Shown piece by piece: positions 48,201-57,298 of a stretch of DNA of 64,000 bases. The DNA is from Methylomonas rhizoryzae. GTDB taxonomy: Bacteria; Pseudomonadota; Gammaproteobacteria; Methylococcales; Methylomonadaceae. Within the stretch, counting starts at the first letter, position 1. Every line of letters starts with the position of its first letter. The notes beneath the pieces are model-generated. The model was given only the letters and a program-made list of their open reading frames with translations, was not told the DNA's origin and did no database searches. The position numbers were made by a program, and so were the translations under genes. The stretch lies in NCBI RefSeq assembly GCF_008632455.1, contig NZ_CP043929.1, forward strand, positions 1,364,001 to 1,428,000. The letters run 5' to 3'.

Positions 48201-49753
48201 CGGTTCAGCAAGCGGCTGTCCCAATAGCCGATGACGGACGGTACGCTATCCAACACGTTTTGCAAATGACGCCGGGCCGCTTCCAACTCGGCGGTGCGTT
48301 GTCGTACTTCCCGTTCCAAGTTGTTGTTGAATTCCAAAATTTGGGCTTCGGCCATTTTCTGCCGGGTAACGTCCCGGATAATTTCCGCAATGCCCACCGT
48401 GCGTCCGCTTACGGAGCGGATCGGAAACATGGTAATTGCCGCATCGATCATGCCGCCGTCTTGCTTGCGGCGTAGCGTGATGAAATCGGCGACCGGTTCT
48501 TCCCGTAAAATTTTGGCTCTGGTTTGCCGCTCTTGATGGAGATAGCCGTCCGGAATGATCAAACCGGCCAAGTCCCAACCAACCGCTTGTGCGGCCCGAT
48601 AGCCGAAGATCTGTTCCGCCGCCGTATTCCAGCTGGTGACCATGCCGTCCAAATTTACGCTGATGATGGCATCTCTGGAGCTTTCTACGATGACCGCCAA
48701 ATGCGCTTGATAAAACAAACCCTGGCGTTGCCGCAGTCTATTCAATAAAAAACCGTATAGCAGCAGCGCGATTAAGCCGCTCAAACCTATCAGCGCGACA
48801 ATGACTTGTTTGGGATTGGTAAGATTAAGCGCCTCGACGAATTTAGGCAAGGGTTTGACTTCCAGGCGCCAGTGACGGCCGTAGATCGATAACGGCACGG
48901 TGACGGCCAAGTTTTCGATAGGCGCCGAATTATTGGTATAGGTGAAAAACCGGGACCAATTGCCATACTGATCAGCCTCGTCGATGGCTAGTGCAAACTC
49001 GCCGTCTTGATAGTCGAATTCCGCCAGCACCTCGTCTATCAATAGCGGGGTATAGACCAGGCCGATAGCCGAAGCCATGCGTTGCGCCGGATTGCCGGGC
49101 GTAGCCCCGGATCGGTAAACCGCTAACGATAATAAAAAACCCCGGCTAGGCTGGCCGCTGGCTTGTACCAGAGTTATCGGCCGAGTGAGGACGGCTTCGC
49201 CCTGTTCGATTGCCTCGACCGCGGCCTCCCGTCTATTGCGTTCGGAGGCGATATCCAAGCCGATTGCCGCGCGATTGTCGGATTCCGGCTCGATAAATAC
49301 AATGACCAAGCGCTCGCCGGCATGCGCTGTGAGTTGCGAGATGTTGAAGTCCGGCATACCGTCTTGTCGAGCTGCGGCGACGAATTCGGTTTCCTGCTCC
49401 GGCAGCACCCGGCGGATGAAACCGAAACCGCGCGAACCGGGAAACTCTTTTGCGATGTCGCGCGAAGCCATGTATTGCCGGAACACCTCTCTCGGAATGT
49501 TTTCGTATCCGCCGGCTATCACGGCGCCTCTAGCGCCGCGCAAACCGAGTTCGTATCTGCCGATGCGCATTTGCAATTGTGTCGCCACCCGGTTGGCGAC
49601 TTGGGAAAACTTTTGCACCTTTTCCGCCTGTTGCCGGGCTTGCAATTGCACGCCCAGGCCGACCGCCAGCAAGCAAGCAAAAGCAAAAAATAGCAAGGCT
49701 GCTATTAAAGGCTTATGCGCTTTCAGAAAATTGGAACCCATGGGCGGAGCCAT
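45203..49753 (-). CDS. Hybrid sensor histidine kinase (CHASE, multi-PAS, REC, Hpt)
   Basis: This 1,516-residue inner-membrane kinase has two helices (about residues 15-37 and 318-342) flanking a CHASE periplasmic sensor domain (for example SRGFGFIRRVLPEQETEF). Several PAS/PAC units follow (ESSRDAIISVNLDGMVTSWN; GHNHNLLSSGLHSHDFWKQM). The HisKA box is SFLANMSHEIRTPMNAVLAL with phospho-His1020, then the ATPase N-, G1- and G2-boxes (NFVGNAIKFTERG, DTGIGIAEHD, GGTGLGLSI). A receiver domain (RILVVDDSEMNLEVV, phospho-Asp1313) and an Hpt domain (KLHKLRGAAGSV, His1456) make a full phosphorelay. Its partner regulator is not in the window. An alternative start lies 4 codons in (MGSNFLK). Confidence 0.93.
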   Translation of the reverse strand: MAPPMGSNFLKAHKPLIAALLFFAFACLLAVGLGVQLQARQQAEKVQKFSQVANRVATQLQMRIGRYELGLRGARGAVIAGGYENIPREVFRQYMASRDIAKEFPGSRGFGFIRRVLPEQETEFVAAARQDGMPDFNISQLTAHAGERLVIVFIEPESDNRAAIGLDIASERNRREAAVEAIEQGEAVLTRPITLVQASGQPSRGFLLSLAVYRSGATPGNPAQRMASAIGLVYTPLLIDEVLAEFDYQDGEFALAIDEADQYGNWSRFFTYTNNSAPIENLAVTVPLSIYGRHWRLEVKPLPKFVEALNLTNPKQVIVALIGLSGLIALLLYGFLLNRLRQRQGLFYQAHLAVIVESSRDAIISVNLDGMVTSWNTAAEQIFGYRAAQAVGWDLAGLIIPDGYLHQERQTRAKILREEPVADFITLRRKQDGGMIDAAITMFPIRSVSGRTVGIAEIIRDVTRQKMAEAQILEFNNNLEREVRQRTAELEAARRHLQNVLDSVPSVIGYWDSRLLNRVANHAYQDWFGIDASKISGMHIREALGEKFYQLNKSYIQSALEGKTQQYERTLPIPGSSAMRYCLVHYVPDKVGGQVKGFYSILHDVSEIAENRRQLTEALQENELLTRAVNEHLLYSVTDKDGRIRQINDNFCSFSGYSADELIGHNHNLLSSGLHSHDFWKQMWDTVKSGRAWRAEVCNRAKDERLYWVDIVIAPVMGERGAIDRYISMSIDITSKKMAVAELNRVNEVLENVLRAATRVAIIATDADGIIQLFNSGAENMLGYSAQETIGKYSPLAFHAPAEIANRATELSREYGCNIAGFDVLAYKAAKEGSEHREWTYLNKDGVPVPVTLVVTPMLDTQGRINGYLGIAQNVTELKKQQATIRSMLESSPVAVRVAVDGGRKVVFANQRFADLLHVERSQVTGIDVQKYYVDKQVFNELFQQLSAGTAVIDHMVQLHNPDFPEKGAVWTLASFMPIEYEGQPAVLAWFYDVTELRNAKVAAEQANQAKSSFLANMSHEIRTPMNAVLALVQLLEQERLLPSQREMVIRIRQAGNSLLAIINDILDFSKIDAGELRIDEQAFNLDAKLQHIDNLMSSLAANKNVLWQVNRQAEVPVELIGDCLRLEQILINFVGNAIKFTERGEVSLSVSVVDRAADCAVLRFEVRDTGIGIAEHDLHALFSPFTQADASYTRKFGGTGLGLSICKRLVELMNGRIGVNSRLGFGSLFWFEVPFKVTLAKIASLPDLLAAKPAKSLAGKRILVVDDSEMNLEVVKRILHKENAHTVFASDGLQAVNALKAEPEGFDAVLMDVQMPIMDGIAATRAIRNELNLKNLPVLAFSAGVMSQERKAIFDAGVTDFIPKPVDINQLKEALLHCIGETGPECVEAPVQSENKDFPSIDGIDKQRAESQMDGDLEFFATLLGVFIDNHRHFAELIKMDMANGEIEAAAAKLHKLRGAAGSVSAMQVVERSSAAEKALRSGAPNADALLDQFYRHFEELLNAANAWLKRQAAS

Positions 49754-50239
49754 TCACGGTAAATGTAAAGACAATCTTAACGCCAGCCGTCAAAATCGTG
49801 CAGGTAATATCGCCAAAAACGGCCTCTACCCGCAGAAAAGCCAGTGTTGCTGCGCTGCACAAGCGCTTGGCTTTTAAAACAGTCACTTAGTCCCGTGCTC
49901 AGAGCGTCACCAAGCTGTTTTTTCTAGCTTTATCACTGAACAAAGATTCAGTGCCGTTCGAGCATCCTTATTCGTGGCAATCGCCTTAACAAGCGTAGGT
50001 GCGAATTTATTGGCCACCGGTTGGCGGCTTCAGGCCGAATAAATTCGACCGGTTTGGCACGCACAGTCCAACATTTCGGCATCGGGTGATAGGGTAGGGA
50101 GGGGGCTCATCCGCTGTAGGACCCGGGCGCTACGGTTTCGCGGGGGCAACTGATTGTTTCCGGGCGTGCCGGTTTAGCATGCGGCTGTTAACAGCGTAAG
50201 GCTACTTCCCTGTAAGCCTTCACTCCGAAAAAGGCGGGT
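49754..50239. other. Gap upstream of the sensor kinase, downstream of pgk
   Basis: These 486 bp hold no recognisable gene. A palindrome CGAATTTATTGGCC (50001-50014) against GGCCGAATAAATTCG (50032-50046), with one base missing from the left arm, belongs to a third repeat type. A weaker dyad (GTAAGGCT and GTAAGCCTT) lies near 50198-50219. I looked for c-di-GMP and other riboswitches and did not find one. Confidence 0.5.
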
Positions 50240-51415
50240 TTATTGTGCCCGAGCCAGCAAGACGGCAACGGCCGGTAGTTCCTTGCCTTCTAAAAATTCC
50301 AAGAAAGCGCCGCCGCCGGTAGAGGTGTAGGACACTTGCTCGGCTATGCCGTATTTGTCGATTGCCGCTAACGTGTCGCCCCCGCCGGCTATCGAGAATG
50401 CGGGGCTGTCGGCAATCGCTACCGACATGGCTTTAGTGCCTTCGCCGAATTGATCGAATTCGAATACGCCGACGGGGCCGTTCCAGACTATGGTTCCGGC
50501 TTTAGCCAGGATTTCCGCGTACAGCTTGGCGGTTTCCGGACCGATGTCCATGATCATGTCGTCCTCGGCCACGTCGGCTACGTTTTTAACGGTGGCTGCC
50601 GCGCTTTCCGAGAATTCCTTGGCGCAAACGACGTCGACCGGCACCGGGATTTCGCCGCCGCGTTCTTTGGCTGCCGCCATCAAACGTTTGGCTTCCGGAA
50701 GCAAGTCTGCTTCGTACAGGGATTTGCCGACGGTATAACCCGCCGCCGCGATAAAGGTGTTGGCGATACCGCCGCCGACGATCAGTTGATCCACTTTGGC
50801 AGAAAGCGACTCCAGCACCGTCAATTTGGTGGAGACCTTGGAACCGCCGACTATGGCGACCAGCGGCTTTTGCGGGGTTTCCAGGGCTTTTCCCAATGCG
50901 TCCAGTTCCGCCGCCAACAGCGGACCGGCGCAAGCGACGGCGGCGTGTTCCGCGACCGCATAAGTGGAAGCTTCCGCCCGGTGCGCGGTACCGAAGGCGT
51001 CCATTACGAAAATGTCGCACAACGCCGCCATTTTTTTGCCTAACTCGGCGTCGTTTTTCTTTTCGCCTTTATTGAAACGCACGTTTTCGCATAACACGAC
51101 TTCACCGCGTTTCACCTCGACGCCGTCCAGCCAATCCTTTACCAATTTGACCGGTTGGCCTAGCAGTTGCGAAAAGCGCTCGGCGACCGGTTTCAAGCTG
51201 GAAGCTTCGTCGTACTCGCCTTCGGTGGGCCGGCCGAGATGCGACATCAAAATGACCGCCGCTCCGCCCGCCAATGCCGCCTCTACCGTGGGCACGCTGG
51301 CTTGAATGCGCAGATCGCTGCTGACTTTGCCGTCTTTGACCGGCACGTTCAAGTCTTGCCGTATCAATACGCGCTTGCCGGACAAATCCAGATCGACCAT
51401 TCTTTTAATAGACAT
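50240..51415 (-). CDS. pgk: Phosphoglycerate kinase
   Basis: Pgk makes ATP from 1,3-bisphosphoglycerate in glycolysis and runs in reverse for gluconeogenesis. The 391-residue protein is complete: KRVLIRQDLNVPVKDGKVSSD (substrate Arg and Asp), LMSHLGRPTEGEYDEASSL, VVLCENVRFNKGEKKND, MDAFGTAHRAEAS, VAIVGGSKVSTKLTVLESL, WNGPVGVFEFDQFGEGTKA and GGGDTLAAIDKYG are all present. Start at 51415 with GAGGAGAGCTTATG on the reverse strand. It stands alone between two very large signalling genes; gap and pyk genes, often nearby, are not in the window. Confidence 0.98.
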   Translation of the reverse strand: MSIKRMVDLDLSGKRVLIRQDLNVPVKDGKVSSDLRIQASVPTVEAALAGGAAVILMSHLGRPTEGEYDEASSLKPVAERFSQLLGQPVKLVKDWLDGVEVKRGEVVLCENVRFNKGEKKNDAELGKKMAALCDIFVMDAFGTAHRAEASTYAVAEHAAVACAGPLLAAELDALGKALETPQKPLVAIVGGSKVSTKLTVLESLSAKVDQLIVGGGIANTFIAAAGYTVGKSLYEADLLPEAKRLMAAAKERGGEIPVPVDVVCAKEFSESAAATVKNVADVAEDDMIMDIGPETAKLYAEILAKAGTIVWNGPVGVFEFDQFGEGTKAMSVAIADSPAFSIAGGGDTLAAIDKYGIAEQVSYTSTGGGAFLEFLEGKELPAVAVLLARAQ

Positions 51416-51605
51416 AAGCTCTCCTCAAGGTAAAAAACTCGGGCATTATAAAGTGAATCGGCCGGCCGATTCGACAATTCAGCGCGGCAATGCTACGAGC
51501 GGCCGGGGCTGGACGCTATCCGCGCCGTGCGGGCAGCTAGCAGGCAAGTTAATGAAATGAAAGACTATTCCGTTCAAAAACGGCGGATTGAAGTTTGGCG
51601 TCTCG

Positions 51606-54600
51606 TCAACCGTTAAGGCCGGGTGGTTCGATTGCATCCCAAAAGTCGCTGAAATCTTTGGCCGGCATAGGCCGGGCGTACCAAAAGCCTTGGCCGAGCA
51701 AACAAGCCTCTTCGAACAGGAAGTGGTGCTGGGCTTCGGATTCCACCCCTTCGGCGACTACTTGTAAGCCCAACGTTTCGCCCAACTTCAAGATGGCCCG
51801 GGCGATAGCGGCGTCGTTGCCGTCGCTGGGAATGTCGTTGACAAAGGATTGATCCAGTTTCAGCTTGGTCACCGGCAAACGTTTCAGATAGGACAAGGAC
51901 GAATACCCGGTGCCGAAATCGTCGATGGCGATGCCGAAGCCGAAGTCGCGCAATTGGGTCAATAACTCTATCGCGCCTTCGCTTTCCCGCATGATGTAAC
52001 TTTCGGTGAGTTCCAATACGATACGGTCGGCGGGACACTGGGTATCCCGTAGCACTTGGCTCGCAATACCGACGAAATCGCCCTGGGCGATTTGCTTGCC
52101 GGAGACGTTAACCGACAAAAAATCCAAATGAATGCCGGCGTCCAGCCAAGTTTTCATCTGCCGGCAGGCGGTCAGCAGTACCCACTGTCCCAATGAATGT
52201 ATCAAGCTGTTCTCTTCGGCGACCGTGATGAATTTGCTGGGCGGAATCCAGCCTTTGCTGGGATGCTGCCAACGAATCAATGCCTCGGCGCCCACGCAAC
52301 GGCGGCTGGTCACGTCGATGACCGGTTGATAATGTAATTCGAATTGTTCGTGCTCCAAGGCATGGCGCAAATCATTGTGCAGCATCATGCGTTCCTGCAC
52401 TTTCAACGACAGGTCTTGGGTGAAGAAGTGGAGTTGGTTGCGCCCGGCTTCTTTGGAACGGTACATGGCTAAGTCGGCGTGCTTAACCAAGGTATCGATA
52501 TCGTCGCCGTCGTTCGGGAACACCGCAATGCCGATGCTGGCCGAAATGAATACCCGTCCTTCCGCCAGCTCCACGGGTTGCGCCAATGCGGTCAAAATTT
52601 TGCGGCCGGTTACGTCCAAGCCGCTCCATCTTTCGGCGTCTTCCACCATTAACATGAATTCGTCGCCGCTCAAGCGGGCTAAGGTATCGCTTTCGCGCAC
52701 CGTGCGTTTCAGACGCTCGGCAACTTGGCGCAGCAGTTCGTTGCCGGCCGAATGACCGTAGGTATCGTTTACCTGTTTGAAGTTGTCCAGATCGATGAAC
52801 ATCAGGGCCAGGGAACGGGCTTGACGTCTGGCCTGGTTCAAGGCGTGCTCCAATCTGTCCATGAACAAGGTGCGGTTGGGCAAATCGGTCATCGCATCGT
52901 AATGCGCCAAATAGTTGATGCGCTCTTGCGACATTTTTTGATCGCTGATGTCGTAAACCACCGCTGTGTAGCGGTCTATATCGCCGGCTTGATTGCGCAC
53001 CCCGGCGATGCTCAACCATACCGGCAAATCGCGGCCTTGCCGATGCTTGCACCACACCTCGCCCTGCCAGCTGCCGGTTTTGCGCACGGCTTTAATGACC
53101 GGCCGGTAGTAGTCTTGCAGGTATTGTTCCGTCGCCGCAAAGCCGATAGGTTTGCCCAGTGCCTCGCGTTCGGCATAGCCCAACAGACGCTCGAACGCCT
53201 GATTGACTTTCAAAATGGTAAAATCGCTGGAGGCAATCACAATGCCGTCCTGAGTATTGGAAAATACGCTAGCCGCCAAGCGCAACTCGTCATCCGCCTG
53301 TTTGCGCTGGGTGATGTCTTGAATCTGGGCAATGTTGTACAGCGGGGTACCAAGCGGGTCGGCTACCTGGGCGACGTTGAGTTGTGCCCAAACCACGCCG
53401 CCGTCTTTGCGCAAGTAGCGCTTTTCTATTTGAAAGGTCGGGATTTCGCCGCGCTGCAGACGTTGCAGGTGGTGTTGCCCATCGGCCAGATCGTCCGGAT
53501 GCGTGACCGACTGTTCGTCGCGGCGCAACAAGGCCTCGCTGTCGTATCCCAATATCGTGCACAAGGCCGGATTCACTTCCAAAAACCGGCCGTCCTCGGC
53601 TATCAAGGCTTTACCGGTCGGCGCAAAATGCATGGCCAAATGAAATTTCTCCTCGCTTTCGCGCAGGGCCTTTTCGGCGCGGACTCGTTCGGACAGATCG
53701 CGGATGAAACCGACGAAACGATGCTGGCCGTTTTCCAGACGAAATTCGCCCAAGCTGATGTGTACGTCTTTGCCCTTGCCGTCTTTGCAATACGCGGTGA
53801 CGTCCCGTCCCATTCCCATGACCCGCGACTTGCCGGTGCGCAGATAGTGCGCGAGGTATTCGTTGTGCATTTTGCCGTCTTCGCCACCCATTAAAATACT
53901 GATATTACGGTTGATCAGCTCGTCGGGGGCGTAGCCGAAAATGGTTTCGCAAGCAGGATTGCACAGTTCTATGCTGCCGAGTTCATCGATGACGATAACG
54001 GCATCCGGCGCGTTTTCGATTAACGCCCGGTTACGGGCGTCGATTTCCCGTAATGCCAATTCCACTCGCTTACGCAAGCTGATGTCCGAGATCGAGCCGG
54101 ACATACGGATGGGCGCCCCCGCATCGTCGCGGATAGCTTGGCCGCGGGCCAGCACCCAAATGTAATGGCCGGATTTATGCCGCAAGCGATATTCTCTATG
54201 GTACGGCAGACTTTGTTTTAGGTGCGCTTCCAAGGCGGCAAGCGTGGCTTGGCAATCGTCCGGATGCAAATGCGATTCCCAAACCGCTAAAGACGGTTCC
54301 CATTCCCGGTCCGTGTATCCCAGTATCTCGGCATAGCGTGGGGAGAAGTAAATCCGGTTATTGGCGATATCCCAATCCCACAAGCCGTCGTTGCTGCCGC
54401 GTACGGCCAATTCGAAACGCTCGTTGCTAACTCTTAACGCTTCCTCGGTATGGTGTTGCCGGGTGATGTCCTGGAACACCAGCACGGCGCCATCGACATC
54501 GCCCGCCGGTTTACGGTAGGGCATCACGAATAGGCGAAACATCGCCGCGCCGGTGCCTTTTAGCGTCGCTTCGTAACTTTGGGCGTCGGACACCACCCGG

Positions 54601-56969
54601 CGCACCTGTTCGACCAATCCCGGCACTTCCAATTGCCATTGCACAGTCGTTAGGGAGCTGCGTTCCAGCGGGGTATCGAACGCCGCGATATGCCGGCAGG
54701 CCGAATTGGCTTGGGTAATGCGCAATTGTTTGTCGACCACGATTAAAGGAAACGCCAAGCTTTGTTTGACGTTGGTCAGATCGTTGACCACCGCTTCCAG
54801 CTCCGCCGATTTGATCAACATTTCTTCGTTAACCATTAACAGTTCTTCGTTGGCGGACTGCAATTCTTCGTTAGAGGTTTGCAATTCTTCGTTGGTGGAC
54901 TGCATCTCCTCGTTGGCGGACTGCAGTTCTTCGTTCAAAGATTGCAATTCCTCGTTGGCGGTTTCCAGCTCTTCGGCAATGATGTTCAAATGGGCGCGAG
55001 TGTTGGACAACTCCTGTTCCAGCTCGCTGATGATGTTATGGTCTCTGTCGCCCGGGTCGACTTCCGGGCTTTGTTCGGCTTCTACCGGCACGGCCTTAAA
55101 CGAAATCAGCAAATACCGGCCTTGTTCCGGCTCCAACGGCGACACGATAGGCGTGACGGTATGCGCTTGCCCGGCTACGGTAAAATGCCAGGAGCCGCCC
55201 GATATCGGGCGCAGTTCGCGTCGGCAGCGGTACACCAATGCCCGAAGTTCGGCGCGAACCGATTTATCCAACAAATCGAATAAATGCATGTCGGCCGGGC
55301 CTTTAGGAAAACATAAAAACGGCTTTAGGTTGCCGTGAAAATAGACGATGTTGTCCGATTCGTTGATCAGCAAAGACGGTGGTGCGTAGTGTTCGGCCAA
55401 GCATTCCAAGGTGCGGATGTTGATCGAATCCGCTCCGACGGCCGGGTTTCGGGTAGCGTTGCGTGGGTTGTTACGCGCGTTGTTCAGGCCTTGGCTGAGC
55501 GGCAAACTGTAGCGGGCCACGCTGTCTTGGCGCAGATACAGTCTTGCCCGGTTATCCACGTCCTCGAACAAGTGTTTATAGCTTTCCGGGCTTTCGGATT
55601 TGCCTAAAAACAAGTAACCGCCTCGATTCAGCGAGTAATGAAATATCTCGAAAATCCGTTTTTGCACCGGCGGATTCAGATAAATCAATAAATTACGGCA
55701 GCTGATCAAATCCAGGCGAGCAAACGGCGGGTCTTCGATCAAGTTTTGCCGGGCGAACACCAAGCGGTTGCGGATGTTTTTTAAGATTCGGCAATAGCCG
55801 TTCACGGTTTCCGTGTAACGCAGGCGCAGCGTTTCCGGTACGTTGTCTAGCGAGGAGGCGGGGTAGCTGGCGGTTCTGGCGTGTTCCAAGGCCTCGTCGT
55901 CCAAATCCGAGGCGAAAATCACGTATTGCAGATCGTTACGATTTTGTTCGAGTAGGGCTTCTTCGAACAACATGGCGATGCTGTAGGCTTCCTCGCCGGT
56001 AGCGCAACCGGGTACCCAGCAGCGTATTACCCCTTGTTCCGCTTGATTTCTGACGATCTCCGCAATGGCCCGGCCCAGTACCGGAAAGGTTTCCGAATCG
56101 CGAAAAAATGCCGTGACGCCGATGAAGGTATCGCGGACCAAGGCGTGGGCTTCGGTTTTATGCGACTTCAAATATTCCAGGTATTCCACCAGCGTCGCGA
56201 TGCCTAGTATCCCCATGCGCCGCGCGATCCGGCGTTTGATCGTGCCTATCTTGTAATCGCTAAGCCGGAACGCGGTATTTACTCTAACCAAGGTGCCGAT
56301 TTGTTGGAATTCGTCGGCTTCGTCGTCGTTGCCGAAAATTTGATTCAAGCCTTGCGGATTGGCGATCAGGCGCTGCAGCGCGGTGCCCATTTGCGCCGGG
56401 CGCAACACCAAATCGATGCTGCCGGTATGAATGGCGGCTTTCGGCATGGCGTCGTATTTGGCGGAGTCCGGCTCCTGCACCATGGTCACGCCGCCGGCGG
56501 TCTTGATAGCCCTTAACCCGGATGCGCCGTCGGTGCCGGTGCCCGACAACACGATGCCGACCGTCCGCTGGCCTGCGCCGTCGGCCAGCGAATGAAATAA
56601 ATGATTGATGGAAGGTTTGGGGCCGGACGCTCGTTCCGGTTCGGTGATATGTAACAAGCCCGCGCTGAACGCTACGTCTTTGTTAGACGGCGTGATGAAG
56701 ATGCACCCCGGTTCGGGGCGTTGTTTATCGTTCAGTTCCCGCACTTCCAACGTAGTCAAAGGCGACAATAAATGGGGCAAGATGCTGGAATGATTCGGCG
56801 ATACGTGTTGTGCAATGATATAACACAAACTTTTACTATCCGGTAAAGACTCGACTAATTCCCGTAACGCCTCCAATCCGCCGGCCGATGCGCCGATTGC
56901 GACTAAATAATCGGGCGCGCTTGCGGTGTCCCCGGTCTGCGCTTGTGTGCTGTTATTGCCGGCCGCCAT
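51606..56969 (-). CDS. CheB-CheR/PAS/GGDEF/EAL fusion protein
   Basis: This 1,787-residue cytoplasmic protein joins five functions. A CheB methylesterase domain (about residues 20-200) shows AIGASAGGLEAL with Ser28, AQHVSPNHSS and GTGTDGASGL. A CheR methyltransferase follows (WVPGCATGEEAYSIAMLFEE). A long coiled coil (about 650-730) is made of E-E-L-Q-S/T repeats. Several PAS domains then lead to a GGDEF domain whose motif is SGDEF (1434-1438) and an intact EAL domain with EALIRW (1562-1564), VNVSGKQ, ELTESYIM, DDFGTGYSS and LKLDQSFV. The EAL half looks active as a c-di-GMP phosphodiesterase; the GGDEF half may be active or regulatory. Confidence 0.94.
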   Translation of the reverse strand: MAAGNNSTQAQTGDTASAPDYLVAIGASAGGLEALRELVESLPDSKSLCYIIAQHVSPNHSSILPHLLSPLTTLEVRELNDKQRPEPGCIFITPSNKDVAFSAGLLHITEPERASGPKPSINHLFHSLADGAGQRTVGIVLSGTGTDGASGLRAIKTAGGVTMVQEPDSAKYDAMPKAAIHTGSIDLVLRPAQMGTALQRLIANPQGLNQIFGNDDEADEFQQIGTLVRVNTAFRLSDYKIGTIKRRIARRMGILGIATLVEYLEYLKSHKTEAHALVRDTFIGVTAFFRDSETFPVLGRAIAEIVRNQAEQGVIRCWVPGCATGEEAYSIAMLFEEALLEQNRNDLQYVIFASDLDDEALEHARTASYPASSLDNVPETLRLRYTETVNGYCRILKNIRNRLVFARQNLIEDPPFARLDLISCRNLLIYLNPPVQKRIFEIFHYSLNRGGYLFLGKSESPESYKHLFEDVDNRARLYLRQDSVARYSLPLSQGLNNARNNPRNATRNPAVGADSINIRTLECLAEHYAPPSLLINESDNIVYFHGNLKPFLCFPKGPADMHLFDLLDKSVRAELRALVYRCRRELRPISGGSWHFTVAGQAHTVTPIVSPLEPEQGRYLLISFKAVPVEAEQSPEVDPGDRDHNIISELEQELSNTRAHLNIIAEELETANEELQSLNEELQSANEEMQSTNEELQTSNEELQSANEELLMVNEEMLIKSAELEAVVNDLTNVKQSLAFPLIVVDKQLRITQANSACRHIAAFDTPLERSSLTTVQWQLEVPGLVEQVRRVVSDAQSYEATLKGTGAAMFRLFVMPYRKPAGDVDGAVLVFQDITRQHHTEEALRVSNERFELAVRGSNDGLWDWDIANNRIYFSPRYAEILGYTDREWEPSLAVWESHLHPDDCQATLAALEAHLKQSLPYHREYRLRHKSGHYIWVLARGQAIRDDAGAPIRMSGSISDISLRKRVELALREIDARNRALIENAPDAVIVIDELGSIELCNPACETIFGYAPDELINRNISILMGGEDGKMHNEYLAHYLRTGKSRVMGMGRDVTAYCKDGKGKDVHISLGEFRLENGQHRFVGFIRDLSERVRAEKALRESEEKFHLAMHFAPTGKALIAEDGRFLEVNPALCTILGYDSEALLRRDEQSVTHPDDLADGQHHLQRLQRGEIPTFQIEKRYLRKDGGVVWAQLNVAQVADPLGTPLYNIAQIQDITQRKQADDELRLAASVFSNTQDGIVIASSDFTILKVNQAFERLLGYAEREALGKPIGFAATEQYLQDYYRPVIKAVRKTGSWQGEVWCKHRQGRDLPVWLSIAGVRNQAGDIDRYTAVVYDISDQKMSQERINYLAHYDAMTDLPNRTLFMDRLEHALNQARRQARSLALMFIDLDNFKQVNDTYGHSAGNELLRQVAERLKRTVRESDTLARLSGDEFMLMVEDAERWSGLDVTGRKILTALAQPVELAEGRVFISASIGIAVFPNDGDDIDTLVKHADLAMYRSKEAGRNQLHFFTQDLSLKVQERMMLHNDLRHALEHEQFELHYQPVIDVTSRRCVGAEALIRWQHPSKGWIPPSKFITVAEENSLIHSLGQWVLLTACRQMKTWLDAGIHLDFLSVNVSGKQIAQGDFVGIASQVLRDTQCPADRIVLELTESYIMRESEGAIELLTQLRDFGFGIAIDDFGTGYSSLSYLKRLPVTKLKLDQSFVNDIPSDGNDAAIARAILKLGETLGLQVVAEGVESEAQHHFLFEEACLLGQGFWYARPMPAKDFSDFWDAIEPPGLNG

Positions 56970-57298
56970 GATTATCCTTGGCCTTGCCGAATTGCATCCG
57001 TATGCACGGGTGCGTAACGAAGCAGTTTATTATTCATTCGAATCAACTATCCGATTTTATTGAGCCGTTTTTTAATCTATTGTAGTCGGCGGTATTGCAA
57101 TTTTCACCGTAGCCTGTAGCTTAGGATTTTAGCTCACGCCTTCAGCCGGCGTCCGTCCGGCGAGCTTGCAAAGAATATCTGCGAGCTCATGCGCCTAAAC
57201 GCCGTTCGATCTTTCCGGTGTAAGAATAAACCCACTATACTTTCGCTTTTGGGTCGCACAGCCGCATAGGCGGTTTAAGCAATCAGCTCTGGTTAACC
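56970..57298. other. Divergent gap between CheB-CheR fusion and diguanylate cyclase
   Basis: This 329-bp stretch separates two divergent signalling genes and must hold both promoters. A TATACT hexamer near 57235-57240 could be the -10 of the diguanylate cyclase gene, but no convincing -35 stands at the right distance. A dyad of CCGGCGTCCGTCCGG-like sequence near 57136-57152 is visible. No gene seen. Confidence 0.45.

Noticed and set aside
49754..50239. c-di-GMP or cobalamin riboswitch near the signalling genes
   Set aside because: I checked for the conserved core elements and found none; only palindromes are visible.
54830..54990. Short tandem repeats resembling a CRISPR or microsatellite
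   Set aside because: They encode the E-E-L-Q-S/T heptad-like coiled coil of the CheB-CheR fusion, in frame; there are no spacers.
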